Source of the DNA: a virus | Virus record (IMG/VR): IMGVR_UViG_3300024273_000421 | Location: 1-29,059 of that record | Length of the DNA: 29,059 nt | Reading direction: 5' to 3' (one strand) | In this document: in pieces, positions 7,722 to 15,701 of the stretch | Layout: every line of letters begins with the position of its first letter | Numbering within the stretch: the first letter of the stretch is position 1 | Position numbers and translations under genes: made by a program | Notes under the pieces: generated by a model | Seen by the model: only the letters and a program-made list of their open reading frames with translations | Told to the model about the DNA's origin: nothing | Database searches by the model: none

Positions 7722-9530
7722 ATGTTAATATATGATATAGAAACCAATGGCTTACTAGAAACAGTGAGTGTTATACACTGTGGTGTTACTTATGACACTG
7801 AAACAAAGGTATATACTAGGTATGATAATAAGCAGATTAAACATTTGCTAAAGGCTTTACAGGATGCCACGGCATTAGGTGGGCATAATATTATTGGGTA
7901 TGATAACGAAGTAATAAAGAAACTTTATGATATCGATTTGAATACTAAAGAAACTTGTGACACCTTAATACTTTCACGTATAGCTTATTACAATTTGATG
8001 GCTATAGATGCCAATAGTAGACGGGTGCCTCCGAGACTTAACGGTTCACATGGCCTTAAGGCTTGGGGGTACAGACTAGGTAATAATAAAGGTACTTATG
8101 GGGAACAGGATGACGCATGGGATGTATATTCAGAATCTATGCTCGAATACTGTGAACAAGATGTAAGGCTCAACGTTAACCTATGGGAAAAGTTAGAATC
8201 CAAGAGTGTTCCTTTTGCTGCACTAGATGTTGAGCAGGAATTCGCTAAGATTATTATTAGACAATCTAAGTTTGGTTGGAAGTTTGATGTTAAGAAGGCA
8301 CAGGACTTACATGTAGAATTAGCTAAGGAAAAAGATGTTTTACATAAAGAGTTGATTGATACCTTTAAACCTTTACAAAACTGGGTTGTGATTAAAGAAG
8401 TTGCTCAGTACCGTAAGGATGGGAAGGAAAGTTTAGTATATAAAAATCAGCTTGCCAAGGGTGCACTTAGACGTTCTGATGGTGCATGGGGACGTTGGGA
8501 AGAAATATGTTTTAACCCAGGAAGTAGACATCATATTATACGATGGATGCAGGAAGTATACGGTTGGACTAGCCCAGAAACCACGGAGAAAGGCACACCT
8601 ATTATTAATGAGAAAGTTCTTAATGGTGTTGCATTACCTGAGGCTCAACTATTACGTCAGTACTTCTTAGTTCAGAAAGTACTAGGTATGGTTGCTGAGG
8701 GAGCGAATGCTTGGCTGAAGTGCGTTGGGGATGATGACCGTATACATGGGCAAGTGAATACGTTAGGCGCTGTTACGGGCCGCTGTACTCATAATAAACC
8801 TAATGTTGCACAAACCCCTAGTTCTAGGTCTTTTAAAGGCTCTGAGTGTCGTAAGTTATGGACGGTGCCTAAGGGTAAGAAGATTGTTGGCTGTGATGCT
8901 AGTGGTTTAGAATTACGTATGCTTGCACACTATATGGCAGCGTTTGATGGAGGGGACTATGGTGACCAAGTAGTAAACGGAGATATCCATACTATAAATC
9001 AACAGGCTGCAGGACTACCTACTAGAGATGATGCAAAAACATTCATCTATGGGTTTTTATATGGAGCAGGAAGTGCGAAGCTAGGTGAAATAGTCAATGG
9101 TACATCTAAGGATGGTCAACGATTAAAAAAATCATTCCTTAAGAAACTACCAGCACTTAAGAAACTCTCGGAAGCTGTTAAAACTTCTAGTAGTAAGGGT
9201 TTCCTAGTAGGTCTTTCTGGTCGTAAATATGCTATACGCAGTGAACACTCAGCACTTAATGTATTACTACAGGGCGCAGGTGCCTTAGTGATGAAGTACT
9301 ATTTAATAGAGTTAGATATTCAACTTAAGAAACACTTTACACCAGGTAAGGAGTATGAGTTCATTGGTAATATACACGATGAAGTTCAAATTGAGGTTGA
9401 AGATGCTCACGTTGAAAAGGTTGCTCAATTAGCTACAGAAGCTTTTGGTGCTGTGGAGAAGCAAATTAACTTCAGAGTTAAACTAGAGGGTGAAGCTAAA
9501 ATAGGAACAACTTGGTATGATACACATTAA
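7722..9530 (+). CDS. DNA polymerase I family, T7 gp5-like, with 3'-5' exonuclease, 602 aa
   Basis: This is the replicative family A polymerase. The exonuclease domain has YDIETNG (Asp5, Glu7) and YCEQDVRLN (Asp147). The polymerase domain has motif A VGCDASGLELR (Asp392), motif B KTFIYGFLYGAG, and motif C NIHDEVQIEV (Asp553). It is about 100 residues shorter than T7 gp5 (704). By eye, part of the difference lies between the thumb helices, from TFKPLQNW (about 227) to FNPGSR (about 278), where T7 carries its thioredoxin-binding insert. The insert here is about 25 residues shorter, so the processivity factor may differ. The ATG directly follows the helicase stop, and the ribosome site lies in the helicase 3' end (GGAGGGGG). 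Confidence 0.97.
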   Translation: MLIYDIETNGLLETVSVIHCGVTYDTETKVYTRYDNKQIKHLLKALQDATALGGHNIIGYDNEVIKKLYDIDLNTKETCDTLILSRIAYYNLMAIDANSRRVPPRLNGSHGLKAWGYRLGNNKGTYGEQDDAWDVYSESMLEYCEQDVRLNVNLWEKLESKSVPFAALDVEQEFAKIIIRQSKFGWKFDVKKAQDLHVELAKEKDVLHKELIDTFKPLQNWVVIKEVAQYRKDGKESLVYKNQLAKGALRRSDGAWGRWEEICFNPGSRHHIIRWMQEVYGWTSPETTEKGTPIINEKVLNGVALPEAQLLRQYFLVQKVLGMVAEGANAWLKCVGDDDRIHGQVNTLGAVTGRCTHNKPNVAQTPSSRSFKGSECRKLWTVPKGKKIVGCDASGLELRMLAHYMAAFDGGDYGDQVVNGDIHTINQQAAGLPTRDDAKTFIYGFLYGAGSAKLGEIVNGTSKDGQRLKKSFLKKLPALKKLSEAVKTSSSKGFLVGLSGRKYAIRSEHSALNVLLQGAGALVMKYYLIELDIQLKKHFTPGKEYEFIGNIHDEVQIEVEDAHVEKVAQLATEAFGAVEKQINFRVKLEGEAKIGTTWYDTH

Positions 9531-9906
9531 AATATGTAATACCTGTGAGGGGATTATACCTCACTCAGGTTACTATAAACGTAAAACAGCTAAAGGTGGG
9601 ATAGGTAACTCATGTAAGAAATGTGATATAAAAAAACAACTCTTGCGTGTTAAGAAAAGGAAGCAAGAACTCTTTGAATATAAAGGTGGGGAATGTTTCC
9701 GTTGCGGTATTGTAGATGATCCTAGTTTCTATGATATGCACCATAGAGACCCTGCTCTTAAGAAGTTTAGAGTGGGTATGTCGTACTCGATGCGGGAAGA
9801 GGATACATATAAGGAAGCAGATAAATGTGATATGTTATGCCCTAACTGCCATCGAAGAGCCCATATGAGGATGCGTGATGATAGAAATAAAGATAAAACC
9901 TCTTAG
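9517..9906 (+). CDS. HNH endonuclease with extra zinc-binding Cys pairs, 129 aa
   Basis: The start overlaps the polymerase end by 14 bases. Residues 7-36 hold CNTC and CKKC pairs, a likely zinc ribbon. A second half has CFRC, then YDMHHRDP, then CDMLCPNCHRRAH, the usual His and Cys arrangement of a zinc-containing HNH nuclease. HNH enzymes nick or cut DNA. In phages they may be homing endonucleases, packaging partners or host-DNA degraders. Being a compact gene inside the replication operon, rather than an insertion with flanking repeats, it looks resident, but a homing origin cannot be excluded. It ends after the downstream RusA gene starts (29-base overlap). Confidence 0.88.
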   Translation: MIHIKICNTCEGIIPHSGYYKRKTAKGGIGNSCKKCDIKKQLLRVKKRKQELFEYKGGECFRCGIVDDPSFYDMHHRDPALKKFRVGMSYSMREEDTYKEADKCDMLCPNCHRRAHMRMRDDRNKDKTS

Positions 9907-10204
9907 TACCAATGAGATGTATGGAGGGAGGAAGGTTAAGTCTTATAAGTATAGAGACTTTCAAAAGCAGATACTGCCTCTTCTACCTCCTGACCTAGTA
10001 ATACCTAAAGGTAAATTACAATTATGTGTTGCTGTAGGTCTCAGTAGTAAACTAGCGGATTTAGATAATACACTTAAACCTTTTATAGATTGCTTACAAC
10101 TTAAATATAGCTTTAATGATAAATGGATATATAGTATCTCCGCATCTAAGGCAGATGTTAGTAAAGGTGAAGAATTTATACATTTTAGTTTGGAGGAATT
10201 ATGA
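9878..10204 (+). CDS. RusA-like Holliday junction resolvase, 108 aa
   Basis: RusA-type enzymes cut four-way DNA junctions. The signature is SSKLADLDNTLKPFIDCL followed by FNDKWI, matching the D-x-DN-x-x-K-x-x-x-D-x-L...DD/ND pattern with the acidic residues and Lys used for metal binding and catalysis. The N-terminus has the I-K-P-L-S-x-N pattern common in the family. I chose ATG 9878 because GAGG at 9867-9870 is seven bases upstream; a GTG at 9875 would be too close. It probably does the job of T7 endonuclease I (gp3), of which I see no homologue here: resolving replication branches before packaging. The last bases overlap the DUF3310 start. Confidence 0.88.
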   Translation: MIEIKIKPLSTNEMYGGRKVKSYKYRDFQKQILPLLPPDLVIPKGKLQLCVAVGLSSKLADLDNTLKPFIDCLQLKYSFNDKWIYSISASKADVSKGEEFIHFSLEEL

Positions 10205-10416
10205 GTAAGAAGACACATAAGCAAGTAGGGGGTAACCACTATGACCTAGCTATACAACCAATTGAGTATATAATGGGTAATGGTTTAGGTTTTTGTGAGG
10301 GGAATGTAGTTAAGTATATCACTAGACACCAAGATAAGAATGGTGCTGAGGATGTACGTAAGACAATCCAATACTGTACTTATATACTAGAGGAAGTCTA
10401 CGGGGAGGACCCATGA
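10201..10416 (+). CDS. DUF3310 family protein, copy A, 71 aa
   Basis: The core GGNHYDLAIQPIEYI, then LGFCEGNVVKYITRH, then KNGAEDVRKTIQYC is the diagnostic DUF3310 pattern found in many phages, often near replication and nucleotide genes. The molecular function is not established to my knowledge; some annotations call it a nucleotide kinase without good evidence. It overlaps the RusA stop (ATG at 10201) and its own stop forms ATGA with the exonuclease start at 10413. A divergent second copy lies at 11215. Confidence 0.88.
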   Translation: MSKKTHKQVGGNHYDLAIQPIEYIMGNGLGFCEGNVVKYITRHQDKNGAEDVRKTIQYCTYILEEVYGEDP

Positions 10417-11174
10417 TAGCTTTAATTGATGCAGATAGTATTGTATATAAGTATGCAAGCATCTATCAGGATACAGTTATATGGGATGATGATGAAGATA
10501 ATCCTATAGTATCCACAGAAATTGATTTAGTAAAAGCTAAGTCTGAGATGCATCTATTTATAAAGGAGATGTTAGCACACACTAAGACTACCTCTAGTAT
10601 ACTAGTACTTAGCCCTAAGAGAACTTTCCGTTATGATGTAGCGGCGAATTACAAAGGTAACCGTAAGGCGCCTAAGGTCCCTCTAGAAATGTTAGAGCCC
10701 TTACGACAGGAACTCCTTAACATGGGCGCCCTACTCTTTGACAATGTAGAGGCTGATGACGTATGTGTTACACGTATGTACAAGGAGCCAGATACTTATG
10801 TTCTATGTCATATTGACAAAGACTTAAATCAGGCCCCTGGAAAGCACTACAATTATAATACACAAGAGAAATATACTATTGACCAAGAGTCTGCTGATTA
10901 CTGGTTTTATTCTCAGATTCTAGAGGGTGATAGTGTCGATGGTATTAAAGGGTGCCCTGGCATAGGTAAGATTAGAACAGCTAAGATACTTGGCGCAGTA
11001 CAACCTTCCGAGTATTGGGATGTTATAAAAGAAACGTATGAGAAAGCTAATAAGGACTATGATTATATGATTCAACAAGCCCGTTTAGTTTACATGCTTA
11101 GAGATTTTAATGAAGACACACAGGAGTTTACCTTATGGCTACCAGAGGAAAACAACGTACAAAAAGACTTATAG
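10413..11174 (+). CDS. 5'-3' exonuclease, T7 gp6-like (FEN/PIN family), 253 aa
   Basis: It degrades DNA from the 5' end, removing RNA primers and host DNA and acting in recombination. The N-terminus LIDADSIVYK supplies metal-binding Asp6 and Asp8. Further family marks are YKGNRKAPK, NVEADDV, CHIDKDLNQ, and a helix-hairpin-helix region EGDSVDGIKGCPGIGKIRTA. T7 gp6 is 300 aa; this one is somewhat shorter. It is coupled to the upstream DUF3310 gene by ATGA. Together with the SSB, RusA and HNH genes it would form the DNA recombination and degradation set. Confidence 0.94.
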   Translation: MIALIDADSIVYKYASIYQDTVIWDDDEDNPIVSTEIDLVKAKSEMHLFIKEMLAHTKTTSSILVLSPKRTFRYDVAANYKGNRKAPKVPLEMLEPLRQELLNMGALLFDNVEADDVCVTRMYKEPDTYVLCHIDKDLNQAPGKHYNYNTQEKYTIDQESADYWFYSQILEGDSVDGIKGCPGIGKIRTAKILGAVQPSEYWDVIKETYEKANKDYDYMIQQARLVYMLRDFNEDTQEFTLWLPEENNVQKDL

Positions 11175-11214
11175 CACGCCGCTTAACATTACATCATTTA
11201 CGGAGATTAAAATC

Positions 11215-11499
11215 ATGAGCCATTACGCAGAGCAGAGAGAAAAAGAATACGAATATAAAGAGTACGACCAAGGTGCTTATAAGGAGCCCTCAGAAAAGTA
11301 TGCAGCAGGTGGAACATACTTTGATAAAGTCATAAATCCTCTAGAGTATATAATGAATAATGACTTAGGGTTTCTTGAGGGGCATGTAGTTTCTTATGTT
11401 AGCCGCTGGGAGACTAAGGGTGGCTTAGAAGATTTAAAAGCAGCACAATACTATCTAGAGCAGTTAATTGAACTAGCAGAGTATGACAACTGTCGTTAA
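11215..11499 (+). CDS. DUF3310-like protein, divergent copy B, 94 aa
   Basis: The start ATG 11215 has CGGAGA nine bases before it. The frame stays open upstream to 11110, but that would overlap the exonuclease by 65 bases, so I take 11215. An N-terminal extension rich in Glu, Tyr and Lys (residues 1-35) precedes a DUF3310-like core: GGTYFDKVINPLEYI, LGFLEGHVVSYVSRW, KGGLEDLKAAQYYLEQL. It aligns with copy A across the core, but family residues differ: HY has become YF, and KYxTRH has become SYVSRW. It is therefore a paralogue that may have a changed or partner role. Confidence 0.8.
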   Translation: MSHYAEQREKEYEYKEYDQGAYKEPSEKYAAGGTYFDKVINPLEYIMNNDLGFLEGHVVSYVSRWETKGGLEDLKAAQYYLEQLIELAEYDNCR

Positions 11500-11522
11500 T
11501 AAATGAGAGAGGGAGAGAGATA

Positions 11523-12176
11523 GTGACTGATATGAAAGTAGAATACATAGACCACATGGGTAGTGATGACTCAGTAGTAAAAGCAGCAAGGGTATCCTTT
11601 GCAGGTGATAATGAAGAAGCTAGAGGTGAGGCTAAAGATGTTAATCTTATAAATTATTTAGCTAATCACGGCCATTGGACCCCATTCAGTCACACAAGTA
11701 TAACCTTACGTATGACAGCACCTGTACCTATTCGTACTCAATGCTTTAAACATAAGGTGGGTTTCTCTGAGAACGAGGAAAGCCGTAGGTATATCTCAGG
11801 AACCCCAGAGTTATTCACACCTTCCTTCCGTGTTAAAGTGAAGAATAAGAAGCAAGGTTCAGGTGACACTCTTATCGGTAAAGCGCAAGATAGAGCTGAG
11901 GAAATTTACAAATATTCAACACTAAGAGCTATATCATCTTATGAGGTACTACTATCTATGGGTGTATGTGAAGAACAAGCACGTTTCGTACTCCCTCAAG
12001 GTTGTTTAGTAAATTGGTATTGGACAGGCTCACTAAGCGCATTCGCTAGATTTGTTAAACAACGCTCAGACAGTCATGCGCAACTAGAAATACAAGAGTT
12101 AGCTCAGATGGTGAGCGATATAATTAAACCGCTATATCCTATTTCATGGGAAGCTTTGGTTTATACAGAGGAATAA
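11523..12176 (+). CDS. thyX: flavin-dependent thymidylate synthase ThyX, 217 aa
   Basis: It makes dTMP from dUMP with FAD, NADPH and methylenetetrahydrofolate. Family marks are HWTPFSHTS near residue 55, the FAD/dUMP motif region FKHKVGFSENEESRRY (residues 75-90), and the C-terminal block FVKQRSDSHAQLEIQELA. The usual RHR-x7-S motif is altered here: Lys-His-Lys at 76-78, with one extra residue before S-x-N-E-x-S-x-R-Y. I use GTG 11523 because GGGAG at 11511-11515 is seven bases away, whereas the in-frame ATG at 11532 would be sixteen away. It starts a nucleotide-supply cluster with MazG-like and Nrd genes. Confidence 0.95.
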   Translation: MTDMKVEYIDHMGSDDSVVKAARVSFAGDNEEARGEAKDVNLINYLANHGHWTPFSHTSITLRMTAPVPIRTQCFKHKVGFSENEESRRYISGTPELFTPSFRVKVKNKKQGSGDTLIGKAQDRAEEIYKYSTLRAISSYEVLLSMGVCEEQARFVLPQGCLVNWYWTGSLSAFARFVKQRSDSHAQLEIQELAQMVSDIIKPLYPISWEALVYTEE

Positions 12177-12180
12177 TATA

Positions 12181-12297
12181 ATGGATAATTGGGTAACAAG
12201 TAGCGGTCTTTCTAATAAGAAGCAAGAAGATTTAGCACCTGAAGAACAAATAATAGAAGAGGAAATTCAAGATGATGAAAATACGAGTAGTGAATAG
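12181..12297 (+). CDS. hypothetical acidic peptide, 38 aa
   Basis: A short ORF starts four bases after the ThyX stop, with CAGAGGAATAAT as a ribosome site. The product is very acidic in its second half (APEEQIIEEEIQDDE), and its 3' end overlaps the next small gene by 26 bases. Its size makes it uncertain. Position and ribosome site are the only support, and the function is unknown. Confidence 0.45.
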   Translation: MDNWVTSSGLSNKKQEDLAPEEQIIEEEIQDDENTSSE

Positions 12298-12442
12298 TGA
12301 TGGGCGTGATGAGTTATATACAGAGGTAATGAAGTATATTGTCACAAAAACAAGTCATTTAATTTACACAGACATTAGTACCTTTACAATACCTGCTTAT
12401 GAAGTAGAGTTTGTACAGGCATGGGATGAAGCGAGCGAATAA
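12272..12442 (+). CDS. hypothetical protein, 56 aa
   Basis: It starts with two adjacent Met codons (12272 and 12275). GAGGAA near 12258-12263 fits the first. The reading frame fills the gap to the MazG-like gene exactly, and its TAA shares a base with the next ATG at 12442. The protein mixes short strands and helices (MKIRVVNSD, FTIPAYEVEFVQAWDEA) and has no known motif. The tight coupling to the MazG-like gene suggests co-expression. Confidence 0.6.
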   Translation: MMKIRVVNSDGRDELYTEVMKYIVTKTSHLIYTDISTFTIPAYEVEFVQAWDEASE

Positions 12443-12744
12443 TGAAAGTTTACTTAGATAAGAAAATTGATACTTGGTTTCACGATAGAGGTATTATTGA
12501 GAATGGTAAGCCTATGGGCCAAGCTATTAAGACATTAGAGGAAACCACTGAATTACTTGATGCCTTGAACAAAGGCGATGAAGCTGAAATCAAGGATGCC
12601 ATTGGGGATATTTATGTCACATTACGAGGCGTATGTTTAACCTCAGGCTTCTTCTTAGATGAATGTGTTGCATTAGCATATGAGGAAATTAAAGACCGTA
12701 AGGGCCATCTAGGTTCAGACGGTGTATTTGTTAAGGATGTTTAA
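12442..12744 (+). CDS. MazG-like nucleotide pyrophosphohydrolase, 100 aa
   Basis: All-alpha NTP pyrophosphohydrolases hydrolyse nucleoside triphosphates to monophosphates. The metal-binding pattern is visible: LEETTELLDAL (Glu33, Glu34, Glu37) followed by EIKDAIGDIYV (Glu49, Asp52, Asp56), which fits EExxE...ExxD. It has one domain, as in phage MazG-like proteins and unlike the two-domain E. coli MazG. Lying between ThyX and ribonucleotide reductase, it may clean or balance the dNTP pool. A role in lowering (p)ppGpp has been proposed for marine phage MazG proteins but cannot be judged here. Confidence 0.85.
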   Translation: MKVYLDKKIDTWFHDRGIIENGKPMGQAIKTLEETTELLDALNKGDEAEIKDAIGDIYVTLRGVCLTSGFFLDECVALAYEEIKDRKGHLGSDGVFVKDV

Positions 12745-12945
12745 ATGATTGATATCATATTAGTAAGTATATGTTGGGCAATAGCAGGTATTATTTGTAT
12801 ATATTGTGTGGATAAAAAAGCTTACAACGAGGGTATAGTTGATGCGGTTATTATGCACAGTGAGGGTAAATTAACTTATGAGTTCTATGAGGATGAGGAC
12901 AAAAAAGAAATACTTGAGATAAAGAGGGCCAAACATGAAGACTAA
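12745..12945 (+). CDS. small N-terminally anchored membrane protein, 66 aa
   Basis: The ATG immediately follows the MazG-like stop. Residues 3-22 form one hydrophobic helix (DIILVSICWAIAGIICIYCV), then a soluble tail with YNEGIVDAVIMHSEGKLTYE and an acidic-basic end. Similar small proteins with a membrane anchor and an M-H-x-x-G-x-L-T-Y motif occur in other phages without known function. It overlaps the NrdA start by 11 bases. Confidence 0.7.
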   Translation: MIDIILVSICWAIAGIICIYCVDKKAYNEGIVDAVIMHSEGKLTYEFYEDEDKKEILEIKRAKHED

Positions 12946-14719
12946 ATACTTAGGTATTACTATAGATAGAGAGCGGGATAAGACAATGACGCCTCAGTCA
13001 TTAGAATTAGTTAAGGGGTACTACCTACATAAGAATGAGAAGTCACCACAGGAAGCATATGCTAGAGCATGTGTGGCCTATAGTGGTGGTGATAATTTAT
13101 TGGCCCAACGTTTATATGATGCCATTAGTAACGGTTGGTTTATGTTTAGTAGCCCAATACTTAGTAATGCACCTGCTCCAGGGGAGGTAGCTAAAGGTTT
13201 ACCTATAAGTTGTTTCTTATCTTATGTACCAGATACACTAGAGGGTCTTATAGACCATCAAGCAGAGATGGCTTGGTTATCTGTTAAAGGTGGTGGCGTA
13301 GGTGGGCATTGGTCTGATGTTCGTGCGGTAAGTGATAAAGCACCCTCACCTATACCATTCATTAAAGTGGCTGACTCAGCGATGACAGCTTACAAACAAG
13401 GTAAAACTAGGAAGGGTAGTTATGCAGCTTATATGGACATCAGTCATCCAGATGTGGTTGAATTCCTCAATATACGTATTCCTACGGGGGGCGACAGTAA
13501 CCGTAAGTGCTTTAACATTAATAATGCTCTTAATATTACCGATGATTTTATTAATCGTGTCATTAGCGGTGGTTATTGGAATCTTGTTGATCCTCACGAT
13601 GGTGGTTACAGAGAATCAGTAAACGCTAGGGAACTATGGGAACGTATTTTAGAAACACGCTTTAGAACTGGTGAACCTTACCTTAACTTTATTGATGAGG
13701 CTAACCGTAAGTTACCTCAGGAACTTAAAGATAAAGGCCTAGAGATTAAAGGTAGTAATCTATGTAATGAAATACATTTACCTACTAATGCAGAGAGAAC
13801 AGCAGTATGTTGCCTTTCTAGTGTTAATCTTGAAAAATTTGATGAATGGAAAGATACATCATTGGTAGCTGATTTAATTACCATGTTAGATAATGTACTA
13901 ACCTGTTTCATAAATGATGCTCCTTCTTCTTACATGCGTAAAGCTATACTATCGGCCACGAGAGAACGTTCTTTAGGTTTAGGTGCTATGGGTTTCCATG
14001 CATTCCTACAGTCTAAAGGTATACCATGGGAATCAGCATTAGCCGTTGGTCGTAACAAACAGATGTTCTCATTAATTAAAGAGCAAGCTGTTGCAGCAAC
14101 CGAGGTTTTAGCTAAGGAACGAGGGGAGTACTTAGATGGTGAGGGTAGTGGCAGACGTAATTCACACTTACTAGCTATAGCACCTAATGCTAACAGTGGT
14201 ATGATACTAGGGACATCCCCCAGTATTGAACCTATTAAGTCCAACAGTTTTGTACATAAGACACGTATTGGTTCTCATTTAATTAAGAACAAATATCTTG
14301 AGACTTTAATGGAAGAGCAGCGTCTACGTCTTGGTAAGGATGAGGAGTGGTTAGTTAAGGAGTGGCGAGGTATAGGACACCATCAAGGTAGTGTTCAACA
14401 TTTAGAATACCTATCAGATTGGGATAAGGATGTATTTAAAACTGCATTTGAATTAGACCAACATTGGGTAGTACAGCATGCCGCAGATAGACAAGAGTAC
14501 ATCTGTCAAGGGCAATCAGTAAACTTATTCTTTCCTGCGGGCTCGGATAAGAACTATGTTAATACTGTACATATTAAGGCTTGGAAAGGGAAACTTAAGG
14601 GTTTATATTACCTACGTACTAGTGCAAATTCTAGTGCTGAGAATCTTGGTAAAAGCGTAGTACGTGTAGCATTAAAAGACTTTATGGAGGAAGACGAGTG
14701 TTTAGCTTGTCAGGGGTAA
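12935..14719 (+). CDS. nrdA: class I ribonucleotide reductase, large (alpha) subunit, 594 aa
   Basis: It reduces ribonucleoside diphosphates to deoxy forms with the NrdB radical. Catalytic residues are present: Cys93 (PISCFLS) and Cys292 (AVCCLSSVNL) as the redox pair, Asn275-Cys277-Glu279 in GSNLCNEIHLP as the active-site triad, and a Tyr-Tyr pair in KGLYYLRT for radical transfer. The C-terminus ends CLACQG, the CxxC tail (589 and 592) that thioredoxin or glutaredoxin re-reduces. At 594 residues it is much shorter than E. coli NrdA (761), and the N-terminal ATP-cone is absent, so dATP inhibition is probably lost. It lies upstream of nrdB with three bases between the genes. Confidence 0.96.
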   Translation: MKTKYLGITIDRERDKTMTPQSLELVKGYYLHKNEKSPQEAYARACVAYSGGDNLLAQRLYDAISNGWFMFSSPILSNAPAPGEVAKGLPISCFLSYVPDTLEGLIDHQAEMAWLSVKGGGVGGHWSDVRAVSDKAPSPIPFIKVADSAMTAYKQGKTRKGSYAAYMDISHPDVVEFLNIRIPTGGDSNRKCFNINNALNITDDFINRVISGGYWNLVDPHDGGYRESVNARELWERILETRFRTGEPYLNFIDEANRKLPQELKDKGLEIKGSNLCNEIHLPTNAERTAVCCLSSVNLEKFDEWKDTSLVADLITMLDNVLTCFINDAPSSYMRKAILSATRERSLGLGAMGFHAFLQSKGIPWESALAVGRNKQMFSLIKEQAVAATEVLAKERGEYLDGEGSGRRNSHLLAIAPNANSGMILGTSPSIEPIKSNSFVHKTRIGSHLIKNKYLETLMEEQRLRLGKDEEWLVKEWRGIGHHQGSVQHLEYLSDWDKDVFKTAFELDQHWVVQHAADRQEYICQGQSVNLFFPAGSDKNYVNTVHIKAWKGKLKGLYYLRTSANSSAENLGKSVVRVALKDFMEEDECLACQG

Positions 14720-14722
14720 TAT

Positions 14723-15673
14723 ATGTTATTAGAAGAGAGTAAAGTTTATAAACCCTTTAAACATGCTTGGGCTGTAGAGTATGCAGAACAACATGAAGAT
14801 TTACATTGGACTGAGAAAGAGATTAACCTTAGTGATGATGTAACTCAGTGGAAAGATGGTACGCTATCGGATTCTGAGAAGAACCATATCACTCAGATAC
14901 TTAGGTTATTCACTCAGTCCGATGTAGTGGTCGCAGGTAACTACTGTAACTACTACATACCTAAGTTCTTGAATAATGAGGTGCGTATGATGTTAATGTC
15001 ATTCGCAGCTAGGGAAGGTATTCATGCCAGAGCTTATGCATTACTTAATGATACGTTAGGACTACATGAGAAAGAGTATAGTACCTTCTTAGAGTATGAT
15101 GCCTTAGCTGAGAAAGTAGAATTCATGAAGGATGCTGATGTACACTCCATACATGGGACAGCTAAAGCATTAGCTTTAACCGTGTTCAATGAGGGTGTAA
15201 GTCTATTCAGTGCATTCGTTATGTTATTAAACTATCAACGTATGGGTAAGATGAAGGGTATGAACACCGTCATCGAGTGGTCAATCAGAGATGAGACATT
15301 ACACACAGAGGGTATGTCACGTTTATTTAGAGAGTTTTGTAATGAACATGGGAGAATTGTCAATGATAGTTTCAAAAAAGAAATCTATGAGATGGCGAGA
15401 CAGATTGTTGAGTTGGAAGATAAGGTTATTGATCTTGCATACACGGCTGGTGATGTTGAAGGTCTCGATAAAGGTGAGGTTAAAACGTATATCCGCTATT
15501 TGGCAGACAGACGTTTAATACAGATGGGTCTCAGAGGTAACTTTGGTATTAAGGAAAACCCTTTACCATGGGTCGAAGAATTAACCAGTGGTGATAGTAT
15601 GTCAAACTTCTTTGAGAAGACCGTGACGGACTATAGTGCCGTTGGTATGACTGGTGATATTGTCTGGGAATAA
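14723..15673 (+). CDS. nrdB: class I ribonucleotide reductase, small (beta) subunit, 316 aa
   Basis: It forms the di-metal cofactor and radical for NrdA. The ligands can be assigned: Asp67, Glu98 and His101 (EGIHARAY), Glu157 (VFNEGVS), and Glu191 and His194 (RDETLH). Tyr105 lies four residues after His101, the same spacing as the radical Tyr122 in E. coli, so a tyrosyl-radical enzyme is likely. It is the last gene of the replication and nucleotide block. No terminator follows; the next element is promoter copy 3. Confidence 0.96.
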   Translation: MLLEESKVYKPFKHAWAVEYAEQHEDLHWTEKEINLSDDVTQWKDGTLSDSEKNHITQILRLFTQSDVVVAGNYCNYYIPKFLNNEVRMMLMSFAAREGIHARAYALLNDTLGLHEKEYSTFLEYDALAEKVEFMKDADVHSIHGTAKALALTVFNEGVSLFSAFVMLLNYQRMGKMKGMNTVIEWSIRDETLHTEGMSRLFREFCNEHGRIVNDSFKKEIYEMARQIVELEDKVIDLAYTAGDVEGLDKGEVKTYIRYLADRRLIQMGLRGNFGIKENPLPWVEELTSGDSMSNFFEKTVTDYSAVGMTGDIVWE

Positions 15674-15701
15674 TACAATAGTAGCCTATATCGTATACAG
15701 C

